This document shows, piece by piece, positions 1-4,953 of a stretch of 5,906 nucleotides of DNA. The translations under genes and the position numbers were made by a program. How positions within the stretch are numbered: the stretch's first letter is position 1; every line of letters starts with the position of its first letter. The stretch spans positions 1 to 5,906 of the forward strand of contig CAJTNA010000038.1 in NCBI GenBank assembly GCA_910577845.1. Direction: 5' to 3'. This DNA comes from an uncultured Christensenella sp. (GTDB lineage: Bacteria; Bacillota; Clostridia; Christensenellales; UBA3700). The notes under the pieces are model-generated. The model was not told the DNA's origin. It ran no database searches and was given only the letters and a program-made list of their open reading frames with translations.

Positions 1-261
1 CGGGAGCAACTGGTTTAGCTGGTGAAATTGGACCTACTGGCCCAACTGGAGCAACGGGAGCAACTGGTTTAGCTGGTGAAATTGGACCTACTGGCCCAAC
101 TGGAGCAACGGGAGCAACTGGTTTAGCTGGTGAAATTGGACCTACTGGCCCAACTGGAGCAACGGGAGCAACTGGTTTAGCTGGTGAAATTGGACCTACT
201 GGCCCAACTGGAGCAACTGGTTTAGATGGTGCAATTGGACCTACTGGTCCAACTGGTACAG
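1..261 (+). repeat. 54-bp tandem repeat encoding Gly-X-Y triplets
   Basis: Four copies of a 54-bp unit occupy 1-54, 55-108, 109-162 and 163-216 and are identical base for base. Each encodes 18 residues read as GAT GLA GEI GPT GPT GAT. A fifth, shorter variant follows at about 217-261. It lacks one GAT triplet and has substitutions (GLD GAI GPT GPT), after which the non-collagen domain begins. The array runs off the left edge, so total copy number is unknown. Perfect identity, including at synonymous positions, points to recent copying by slippage or recombination. Confidence 0.97.
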
Positions 262-686
262 CCGATTTGAATGCTTATGGTGGATTATATAATACAACTC
301 CACAAACACTTAACTTGACAATAGGTGGTACAACACAGCTTCCTATAACTACACCAATGCCGTTGGAAAATGTGACATATGCACCAGCTAATAGCATTAC
401 AGTAGGAACTACTGGTGTATATGAAATAAATTATTATACAAATTTATCAGCAGCACTTGGTACAACTGTAACTATGTCAGTGCGTAGAAATGGAACTGCA
501 ATTCCTCAAGCAACTATATCACGTGTTTTATCAGTTGGTGTAGCTACTCTATATAATGGTAGTTTTATTATTTCACTTACTGCTGGAGATGTGATTGATA
601 TGGCGTTGTCTGCATTACTCGCAGTTGGAGTTACTTTGGGCGATGGAGTTAATACTACTTTAACAGTTAAACAAATAAGTGTATAA
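3..686 (+). CDS. Collagen-like surface/exosporium protein with BclA-type C-terminal domain (5' partial)
   Basis: The reading frame is open from the window edge (first full codon at 3) to TAA at 684-686, giving 227 visible residues; the N-terminus lies outside. Residues 1-87 are 29 uninterrupted Gly-X-Y triplets, mostly GAT, GLA, GEI and GPT, as in bacterial collagen-like proteins. Residues 88-227 form a Thr/Val/Ile/Gly-rich, beta-strand-like domain opening with DLNAYGGLYNTT and ending in LTVKQISV. This resembles the C-terminal trimerisation domain (C1q/TNF-like fold) of BclA proteins from Bacillus anthracis and Clostridioides difficile. In that family the collagen stalk is a trimeric filament on the spore exosporium or cell surface, and Thr in GPT triplets is O-glycosylated. 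Here Thr fills the Y position in four of the six triplets of each repeat unit, so glycosylation is plausible but inferred. No internal start needs to be invoked: the TTG at 267 merely lies inside the continuous frame. A strong terminator follows. The collagen part is certain, the BclA-type assignment likely, and the spore location unproven because no N-terminal leader is visible. Confidence 0.9.
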   Translation, partial: GATGLAGEIGPTGPTGATGATGLAGEIGPTGPTGATGATGLAGEIGPTGPTGATGATGLAGEIGPTGPTGATGLDGAIGPTGPTGTADLNAYGGLYNTTPQTLNLTIGGTTQLPITTPMPLENVTYAPANSITVGTTGVYEINYYTNLSAALGTTVTMSVRRNGTAIPQATISRVLSVGVATLYNGSFIISLTAGDVIDMALSALLAVGVTLGDGVNTTLTVKQISV

Positions 687-760
687 AAGTGATAAAACTA
701 CTGATATTGAAAATTTAGTTAAAATCTATTTATTTTAAATTTTATATAGTAGCTTTAATA

Positions 761-796
761 AAAATAATAACTGCCAAATGGCAGTTATTATTTTTT
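761..796 (+). terminator. Intrinsic terminator after the collagen-like gene
   Basis: A perfect 15-bp inverted repeat has arms 761-775 (AAAATAATAACTGCC) and 780-794 and a 4-nt AAAT loop. The right arm runs into six T residues (791-796). The stem is A/T-rich outside its CTGCC/GGCAG core, and the left arm begins with A-runs, so it could also terminate transcription from the right on the minus strand. It lies about 75 bp after the collagen-like stop codon and before the comF promoter, separating the two units. Confidence 0.88.
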
Positions 797-827
797 AATA
801 TGTAAATCAAAGTAAAAATATATTGTT

Positions 828-856
828 TTGACATTTAATTAGCTTTTTGTTATAAT
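828..856 (+). promoter_or_regulatory. Sigma-A promoter of the comF-like gene (extended -10)
   Basis: A consensus -35 box TTGACA (828-833) and a consensus -10 box TATAAT (851-856) are separated by exactly 17 bp. TG at 848-849 adds an extended -10 element. The expected start of transcription is near 863, giving a leader of roughly 28 nt before the ATG at 891. The boxes match the housekeeping consensus fully, so strong constitutive transcription is expected. I see no clear operator. Confidence 0.88.
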
Positions 857-890
857 TGAGAAAGAGTAGAGAAGTATTGGAATAATTAAA

Positions 891-1733
891 ATGAAAATCA
901 AAAATAAAATATCAAATAAAAATATTAATATACAAAATTCAACATTTAAGGATAAGTGCAAGCTTGTTTTTATAAAATTAAAAAACTTACTTACAAGTAG
1001 CATTTATCCAGATAATTGCAATTGTATAATATGTGATAAAGAAATACCAATCGGTTCAAAGTATGGATTATGTGATTATTGTTATAATAAATTACCATTT
1101 AACAAACAAATGTATTGTGTAAAATGTGGCGTTCCAATAGAGAACGAGGCCACCTATTGTCTTATGTGTCAAAATAATGGAAGGCATTTTGATTTTGTAA
1201 GGAGTTGTTTTGTATATGAAAACGAGATAAAAAAATTAATTTTAAATTTAAAATTTCATAATTGTAAATGGTTAGCAAAATATTTTGCCGATATGCTATT
1301 TGATTGTTACAATTTATATGATTTAAATGCAGAGCTGATTATTCCTGTACCTATTTCAAAAGAAAGAGAAAAACAAAGAGGTTATAATCAAACAATGATG
1401 TTTGCAAAACCTTTAGCAGAAAAGCTTAATATACCTATTGCAACTGATACAATTTTAAAAGTTAAAGATGTTTCACCGCAAACTAAATTGTCTGGAAAGC
1501 AAAGACACGAAAATGTAAAAGGTGCATATAAAGTTTTTAATACCACAAGTGTGAAAGGTAAAAGAGTATTGATAATAGATGATATTTTGACTACTGGCAG
1601 TACTATGGATGAAGTGGCAAAACAACTTAAAATAGCAGGTGCAAGTGCAGTTTATGGTTTGGTACTGGCAAGTCCAAAATACAAATTATTAACTGATAAT
1701 CTTGATGCCCAAAAAGTTGATACAATATGGTAA
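891..1733 (+). CDS. comF: ComF family protein: zinc-ribbon plus phosphoribosyltransferase-like domain
   Basis: This 280-aa protein has the ComF architecture. The N-terminal half carries four CxxC pairs (C45/C48, C61/C64, C76/C79, C90/C93), a double zinc-ribbon pattern. It is followed by LKFH (120-123), a conserved IIPVPISKEREKQRGYNQ stretch near 150-167, SPQTKLSGKQRHENVKGAY near 195-213, and the PRPP-binding type motif VLIIDDILTTGST at 226-238. ComF is a cytoplasmic protein needed for natural DNA uptake in Gram-positive and some Gram-negative bacteria; there it works with the ComFA helicase and single-strand binding factors. Many genomes carry ComF homologues without known competence. No comFA or other competence gene is beside it here. 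The ATG at 891 is the only credible start, since the next Met is residue 74; its RBS is weak (TTGGAA around 877-882). The first 35 or so residues are a Lys/Asn/Ile-rich extension beyond the usual family start, making the protein longer than typical ComF (about 230-240 aa). Family assignment is firm; a role in transformation is inferred. Confidence 0.92.
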   Translation: MKIKNKISNKNINIQNSTFKDKCKLVFIKLKNLLTSSIYPDNCNCIICDKEIPIGSKYGLCDYCYNKLPFNKQMYCVKCGVPIENEATYCLMCQNNGRHFDFVRSCFVYENEIKKLILNLKFHNCKWLAKYFADMLFDCYNLYDLNAELIIPVPISKEREKQRGYNQTMMFAKPLAEKLNIPIATDTILKVKDVSPQTKLSGKQRHENVKGAYKVFNTTSVKGKRVLIIDDILTTGSTMDEVAKQLKIAGASAVYGLVLASPKYKLLTDNLDAQKVDTIW

Positions 1734-1923
1734 GATAAATAGTGCAGATGTAAATTGTTTAAGGAAAATAGTTGGTGGTATAAGTATTTTTGAAGCTTTA
1801 GAAGATAAACCATATTTGCAACTAGCTGTGATGATAACTAATGTTGGCGGTATAAATAGTAGTTGTAGTGATGTACTTTGGAATATAATTTGTAATAAAG
1901 ATAAAATTATAAATTACTTATAA
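1705..1923 (+). CDS. Doubtful small ORF overlapping the end of comF
   Basis: An open frame runs from ATG 1705 (TTG 1702 is also in frame) to TAA 1921-1923 and could encode about 72 residues. It overlaps the last 29 bp of comF in another frame. I recognise no family. For it: the composition is protein-like, with a stretch ISIFEALEDKPYLQLAVMI, and VGGI occurs twice 24 codons apart. Against it: no Shine-Dalgarno site precedes either start, there is no promoter, and the only AAGGA (about 1760-1764) has no start codon at a useful distance. It might be a decayed remnant or chance, and no function is proposed. Confidence 0.2.
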   Translation: MPKKLIQYGKINSADVNCLRKIVGGISIFEALEDKPYLQLAVMITNVGGINSSCSDVLWNIICNKDKIINYL

Positions 1924-2092
1924 TCTAATTATGCGGTTATTTTTAAAAGTTAATACTAAAACCCGCCAAAAATCGGTACTAAATTAAATTTTTAGCAAAA
2001 TTATTGGTATATTGGTTTAATTTTTGTTGTAGAATGATTAAACAATTATTAAAATTCAAATTTTAATTAATTGTAAAAAAACAAAAAAAATA
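1734..2092. other. Spacer between comF and the 111-aa membrane protein gene
   Basis: About 360 bp without a supported gene. It contains the doubtful small ORF, an approximate 16-bp direct repeat at 1771-1786 and 1843-1858 (14 of 16 bases agree, starting GTTGG), and an A/T palindrome at 2042-2074. I find no convincing intrinsic terminator for comF here: GC-containing segments such as GCGGTT (about 1933) and CCCGCC (about 1962) pair poorly and no U-tract follows. No RNA gene was recognised. Confidence 0.6.
2042..2074. repeat. 33-bp A/T palindrome upstream of a promoter
   Basis: The left half ACAATT plus ATTAAAATT (2042-2056) and the right half AATTTTAAT, one unpaired T, then AATTGT (2059-2074) are complementary around a CA centre. 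It ends about 19 bp before the -35 box at 2093. No U-tract follows on either strand, so it is not a normal terminator. It could be a protein-binding site or simply an outcome of A/T richness. Confidence 0.5.
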
Positions 2093-2121
2093 TTGACATT
2101 TTAAGTCTTTAGTATTATAAT
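2075..2121 (+). promoter_or_regulatory. Strong sigma-A promoter with A-tract UP-like element
   Basis: TTGACA (2093-2098) and TATAAT (2116-2121) are both full consensus boxes with 17-bp spacing. Two A-tracts at about 2075-2090 lie directly upstream of the -35 box and look like an UP element. Transcription should start near 2128, leaving a leader of about 22 nt that contains the GGAGG site (2138-2142). High, largely constitutive expression of the following small membrane protein is expected. Confidence 0.88.
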
Positions 2122-2149
2122 ACGATTAATAATAATTGGAGGTCTTAAT

Positions 2150-2485
2150 ATGGCTAGTAAATCAACAAATTCAAATAATAATGAAAACAAAAGCAAGAAA
2201 AAATCATCAAGTGGTGGTAGTGGTTGGAGTTTAAATAAAGTAAGCTTTTATACAATTTGTGCAGCTGCAATCATTTACCTAGTTTCAATTATCCTTGCAG
2301 CAATAGGTGGTAAGGTTGCAGGACTTGCAGGTATTTTCCAAAATATAGCAGCAGCTATAATGGTTTGCATTGTTGCAGTTAATGCCTGGAGATATGTAAA
2401 AAATAAACCAACAATTTGGAAAGTACTTTATGTGGTAGTTTTGTTAGTAATAATTGTTGGTATAATTATTCCATTAGTATTGTAA
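2150..2485 (+). CDS. Small membrane protein of unknown function, three predicted transmembrane segments
   Basis: The product is 111 aa and I do not recognise its family. Residues 1-30 are hydrophilic and low in complexity: Ser/Asn-rich (TNSNNN), then a basic KSKKK run, then SSSGGSGW. Three hydrophobic stretches follow at about 33-53, 57-80 and 89-111, the last running to the C-terminus. Short loops with GGK (53-55) and RYVKNKP (81-87) separate them. The tail sequence is not a cleavable signal peptide, because it lies in front of the first membrane span and is polar. The start is well supported: ATG 2150 lies 7 nt after GGAGG (2138-2142), itself just after a consensus promoter. A terminator begins directly after the stop codon, so the gene is a compact monocistronic unit. 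Basic residues in the tail and between TM2 and TM3 suggest a cytoplasmic N-terminus by the positive-inside rule. The gene is convincing; the role is unknown. Confidence 0.9.
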   Translation: MASKSTNSNNNENKSKKKSSSGGSGWSLNKVSFYTICAAAIIYLVSIILAAIGGKVAGLAGIFQNIAAAIMVCIVAVNAWRYVKNKPTIWKVLYVVVLLVIIVGIIIPLVL

Positions 2486-2486
2486 T

Positions 2487-2512
2487 AAAAAAGAGGGTTC
2501 GCCCTCTTTTTT
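2487..2512 (+). terminator. Intrinsic terminator with UUCG loop
   Basis: The stem pairs 2487-2497 with 2502-2512 (11 bp, core GAGGG/CCCTC) around a TTCG tetraloop at 2498-2501. The right arm ends in six T residues (2507-2512). It starts two bases after the stop codon of the 111-aa membrane protein gene. The A-run on the left arm means it may also work on the minus strand. Confidence 0.95.
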
Positions 2513-2705
2513 ATTTCTTAAGTTATAAAAGATTGTAATAAAGATGCTGTGGTTATTTAAATTGCATTTGTAATATAAAATTTTAATGTAAGTTTAAATT
2601 TATTTTAGATTGTTTATTTTATTTAAATGACCAGATTGTCAATACTTATTAAAGATTAAATTTAAAACTATTATAAAATATAAAATTTAAAAATTTCTAT
2701 ATATC

Positions 2706-2719
2706 TATTGAAATCAATA
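2706..2719. promoter_or_regulatory. Palindrome over the fucO -35 box
   Basis: TATTGA (2706-2711) and TCAATA (2714-2719) are perfect 6-bp inverted arms around AA. They cover the whole -35 box, where a bound repressor would block RNA polymerase. It does not match the Rex or CcpA consensus that I know. Short A/T palindromes arise easily by chance in such DNA. Confidence 0.3.
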
Positions 2720-2736
2720 ATTTTGTATGCTATAAT
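2708..2736 (+). promoter_or_regulatory. Sigma-A promoter of fucO (extended -10)
   Basis: TTGAAA (2708-2713) and consensus TATAAT (2731-2736) are spaced by 17 bp. TG at 2728-2729 gives an extended -10. The predicted start near 2743 leaves a leader of about 34 nt with the site AGGGGA (2766-2771), 5 nt before ATG 2777. Two short palindromes lie over the -35 box and in the leader. The preceding 190 bp (2513-2705) are A/T-rich with nothing else I can name. Confidence 0.82.
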
Positions 2737-2749
2737 AATTTTATAATTA

Positions 2750-2762
2750 TGTCATTATGACA
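2750..2762. promoter_or_regulatory. Candidate operator in the fucO leader
   Basis: TGTCAT-T-ATGACA is a perfect 6+6 inverted repeat with a single central base. It lies just downstream of the predicted transcription start and upstream of the RBS. Its TGTCA/TGACA halves contain more G and C than the surroundings, making it less likely to be chance than other palindromes here. The shape fits a dimeric helix-turn-helix repressor (for example a GntR-type protein), but no regulator is encoded in the window, so the binding protein is unknown. Confidence 0.45.
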
Positions 2763-2776
2763 AAAAGGGGATATAT

Positions 2777-3925
2777 ATGATTAACAGATTTATTTTGAAT
2801 GAAACTTCATATTTTGGTTGTGGTTCAAGGTCAGAACTTAAAAAAGAGATTGTTGCTAGAGGCTTTAAAAAAGCATTTATTGTTGCAGATAAAGATTTGG
2901 TTAAGTTTGGTATAGTTGATATGGTAACTAAGGAATTGGGTAATGTACCTTATACGATTTTTAGTGAGTTTAAAGCTAATCCTACTGTAAGAAATGTTAA
3001 AGCCGGGCTTAGTGCTTTTAAAGATTCTAAAGCAGACTTCATAATTGCTATTGGTGGTGGTTCATCTATTGATACCTCAAAAGCAGTTGCTATAGTAGCA
3101 AACAATCCAAATTTTGCAGATATTATCTCGCTAGAGGGTGTTGCAGATACTAAAAATAAATGTGTACCAATTATTGCATTTCCAACTACAGCTGGAACTG
3201 CTGCAGAAGTTACTATAAACTATGTAATAACTGACGAAGATACTGGCAGAAAAATGGTTTGTGTTGATCCTAACGATATTCCAATACTATCTATTGTTGA
3301 TGCAGAACTTATGGCAACTATGCCGAAAGGTCTAACTGCTGCAACTGGTATCGATGCATTAACTCACGCAATAGAAGGTTACATCACAAAAGGTGCGTGG
3401 GAGTTATCTGATATGTTTGAGATAAAAGCTATTGAACTTATTGCTAAAAACTTGCGTACTGCCACTAACAATGGCAAAGATATGGTTGCAAGAGAGAATA
3501 TGGCACTTGCACAATATATAGCAGGGATGGCATTCTCAAACGTTGGTTTAGGCTGTGTGCATTCAATGGCACATCCACTTGGAGCAAGATTTGACATTCC
3601 TCACGGTGTAGCAAATGCTTTATTGTTGCCTATAGTTATGGAATATAATATGCCAGCCACAGAAGCTAAATATTGTGAAATTGCAAAAGCAATGGGGGTA
3701 GATGTAAGCGGAATGAGTATTAGTGATGGTGCTAAAGCTGCAGTTGAGGCAGTAAAACAGCTTTCGCTTGATTTGAATATTCCTCAAAAATTGAGAGACA
3801 TCAATATTCCACAAGATGCACTTGTTCAGCTTTCAAAAGATGCTTTTGCTGATGTTTGCACGGGTGGTAACCCTCGTGAAATAACTGAAAATGACATTTT
3901 AGAATTATACAAACTTGCGTTTTAA
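2777..3925 (+). CDS. fucO: Lactaldehyde reductase / iron-dependent alcohol dehydrogenase (FucO family)
   Basis: This 382-aa protein has the same length as Escherichia coli FucO as I recall it and matches it closely throughout, for example in AIGGGS (91-96), FPTTAGTAAEVTINYVITDE (135-154), GIDALTHAIEGYIT (191-204), VHSMAHPLGA (261-270) and DVCTGGNPREIT near the end. FucO reduces L-lactaldehyde to (S)-1,2-propanediol with NADH during anaerobic growth on fucose or rhamnose; related enzymes also act on other short diols, alcohols and aldehydes. The N-terminal Rossmann-like part binds the nucleotide (GGGS, and D38 in VADKDLV, equivalent to the FucO Asp that favours NAD over NADP). The C-terminal helical part holds the metal. 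Expected iron ligands are all present: Asp193, His197, His262 and His276. The enzyme is cytosolic and dimeric in the known family member. ATG 2777 has a good RBS (AGGGGA) and the protein aligns from its first residues. No fucose, rhamnose or propanediol-utilisation gene is adjacent, so it may serve general redox balance. Family is sure; exact substrate is inferred. Confidence 0.93.
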   Translation: MINRFILNETSYFGCGSRSELKKEIVARGFKKAFIVADKDLVKFGIVDMVTKELGNVPYTIFSEFKANPTVRNVKAGLSAFKDSKADFIIAIGGGSSIDTSKAVAIVANNPNFADIISLEGVADTKNKCVPIIAFPTTAGTAAEVTINYVITDEDTGRKMVCVDPNDIPILSIVDAELMATMPKGLTAATGIDALTHAIEGYITKGAWELSDMFEIKAIELIAKNLRTATNNGKDMVARENMALAQYIAGMAFSNVGLGCVHSMAHPLGARFDIPHGVANALLLPIVMEYNMPATEAKYCEIAKAMGVDVSGMSISDGAKAAVEAVKQLSLDLNIPQKLRDINIPQDALVQLSKDAFADVCTGGNPREITENDILELYKLAF

Positions 3926-3944
3926 TTTTATATAATTATAAATT

Positions 3945-4020
3945 ATTGTGAAACAAAATATTATGGTTAGTACATTATTTATTAACCATAATATTTGTAT
4001 AAAACCAAAATTTTCACAAT
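3945..4020. repeat. Outer inverted repeat nesting the stem-loop
   Basis: ATTGTGAAA (3945-3953) and TTTCACAAT (4012-4020) are perfect 9-bp inverted arms lying outside the 14-bp hairpin. The two arms are separated from the inner stem by 2 nt on the left and 15 nt on the right. The whole 76-bp segment therefore folds as a two-tier stem with an asymmetric internal loop, or forms a small element with inverted ends. It lies between fucO and the following membrane-protein pair. Confidence 0.6.
3956..3996 (+). terminator. Stem-loop after fucO, probable weak terminator
   Basis: Perfect 14-bp arms at 3956-3969 (AAATATTATGGTTA) and 3983-3996 enclose a 13-nt loop. Only three T residues end the right arm before G, and the stem has just two G-C pairs, so termination may be incomplete. 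It begins about 30 bp after the fucO stop. Read-through could feed the next genes, for which I find no good promoter: the best candidate is TATAAA at 3998-4003 with a poor -35. Confidence 0.5.
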
Positions 4021-4048
4021 TGACAAATAAAATTTAAAGGTTAAAATA

Positions 4049-4933
4049 ATGATAGGTCAAGGTTTAAAAAACTATTTAAAAAATTTAAAATTTATATTTA
4101 ATCCGTTAGGAACAATTGCATTAGGTTTTGTTATTGGATTGTCATTATTAATACCATTGGTTGTTGGTGCAATTAATACAATGGTGGAATCTGTAAAAGA
4201 GATTTTTACTAATGCCAATGTTGATTTCGTAGCAGTAAAAGACAGCTTGATTAAAGCTTTTCAGACATTGAATTGGAATGAGCCTATGGAAGCAGTTAAG
4301 TTAATGTTAAGTAGAGATTGGCTAATGCAAACATTACAAATATGCCTTACTTCTTTCGTAGGCAGTATGGATGTTTATACCGTGCCATTAACTGAAGTAA
4401 TAAATACTTTTTGTAATACTTTAATTGGTGGCTTTGTAGGATTAGTAATATTTGTTATACTAGGTGTTATAGGTGGATATTTTCTTGTAAAATGTTTAGT
4501 ACGGCGAAATTCTGCAAAAAGGACGTTTAAAAAATACATATTGGCAAACTTAATTGATAATTTACTTTCTTTTCTTTTAATCTTTATTTGTGTTTGGCTG
4601 TATACTGTATGGAAATATAGTGTTTTTATAACATCAATAATCATATTTATTTTATTTGGCTTCATTGCATTAATTGAGGGGTATTTTGTACACGGCAATG
4701 GAGAGGTTAAATTTATTGAAGTTGTAAATTTTAAAAATATTATTAAATTGTTTGCTGTTGATTTGATTATATTGGCAATAACAGCATTATTTGTAGGTGT
4801 ATTAATTGCAATTACAAATATACTTGTTGGAATTTTTGTTGGTATTGCCTTAGTACAAATTGCCTTTGCTGTACTAGACTTAAATGCAGAAACTTATGTA
4901 ATAAGTCTAGTTGGTAAAAAACTAGATTGTTAA
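4049..4933 (+). CDS. Multi-spanning membrane protein of unknown function
   Basis: The product is 294 aa and I cannot assign it to a family. A short amphipathic start (GLKNYLKNLKFIFNPLG) leads into a first hydrophobic segment at about 19-42. Then comes a long, mostly soluble stretch (about 45-125) with KEIFTNANVDF and NWNEPMEAVK, followed by hydrophobic segments at about 126-148, 166-187, 190-212, 232-255 and 257-278, giving roughly six spans. A basic loop, RRNSAKRTFKKY (152-163), between the second and third spans would face the cytoplasm. The tail after the last span is short. No enzymatic or transporter motif is visible. ATG 4049 follows AAAGG (4036-4040) by 8 nt, a modest RBS. The stop codon lies 20 nt before the likely GTG start of the next membrane protein, so the two are probably co-transcribed and may act together. 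Promoter evidence is weak, and expression may depend on read-through from fucO. The gene is confident; its function is unknown. Confidence 0.85.
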   Translation: MIGQGLKNYLKNLKFIFNPLGTIALGFVIGLSLLIPLVVGAINTMVESVKEIFTNANVDFVAVKDSLIKAFQTLNWNEPMEAVKLMLSRDWLMQTLQICLTSFVGSMDVYTVPLTEVINTFCNTLIGGFVGLVIFVILGVIGGYFLVKCLVRRNSAKRTFKKYILANLIDNLLSFLLIFICVWLYTVWKYSVFITSIIIFILFGFIALIEGYFVHGNGEVKFIEVVNFKNIIKLFAVDLIILAITALFVGVLIAITNILVGIFVGIALVQIAFAVLDLNAETYVISLVGKKLDC

Positions 4934-4937
4934 AATT

Positions 4938-4943
4938 GGAGGA
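4938..4943 (+). promoter_or_regulatory. Shine-Dalgarno site that sets the start of the last gene
   Basis: GGAGGA lies just after the upstream stop codon (4931-4933) and 10 nt before GTG 4954. A start at TTG 4927 would place this site inside the coding region and leave no RBS upstream, so GTG 4954 is preferred. ATA codons at 4945 and 4948 are closer but are very rare as starts. Confidence 0.75.
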
Positions 4944-4953
4944 TATAATAGGT

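Noticed and set aside
1..216. CRISPR array
   Set aside because: The units are contiguous, identical and in frame with Gly-X-Y triplets; there are no unique spacers.
267..686. A separate 139-aa gene starting at TTG 267
   Set aside because: It is in the same continuous frame as the collagen repeats from position 3, with no RBS; it is the C-terminal domain of that protein.
698..756. Long-range inverted repeat CTACT/AGTAG after the collagen-like gene
   Set aside because: Only five contiguous pairs with a loop of about 45 nt; it is weak beside the perfect terminator that follows.
1933..1968. Possible terminator after comF formed by GCGGTT and CCCGCC
   Set aside because: The pairing is short and imperfect, the loop is long, and no T-run follows.
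3379..3597. Minus-strand open frame inside fucO
   Set aside because: It lies wholly within the well-conserved fucO coding region, has no RBS or promoter, and its translation looks like an antisense shadow.
3620..3814. Second minus-strand open frame inside fucO
   Set aside because: Same reason: it is antisense to conserved fucO sequence, with no start signals.
4020..4025. TTGACA as -35 box for the gene at 4049
   Set aside because: No -10 box lies 16-18 bp downstream: that position falls at the start codon with sequence AAAATA. The match is probably chance.
4375..4698. Minus-strand 107-codon frame inside the first membrane protein gene
   Set aside because: It is antisense to a gene whose + strand frame has RBS and membrane spans; no independent signals support it.
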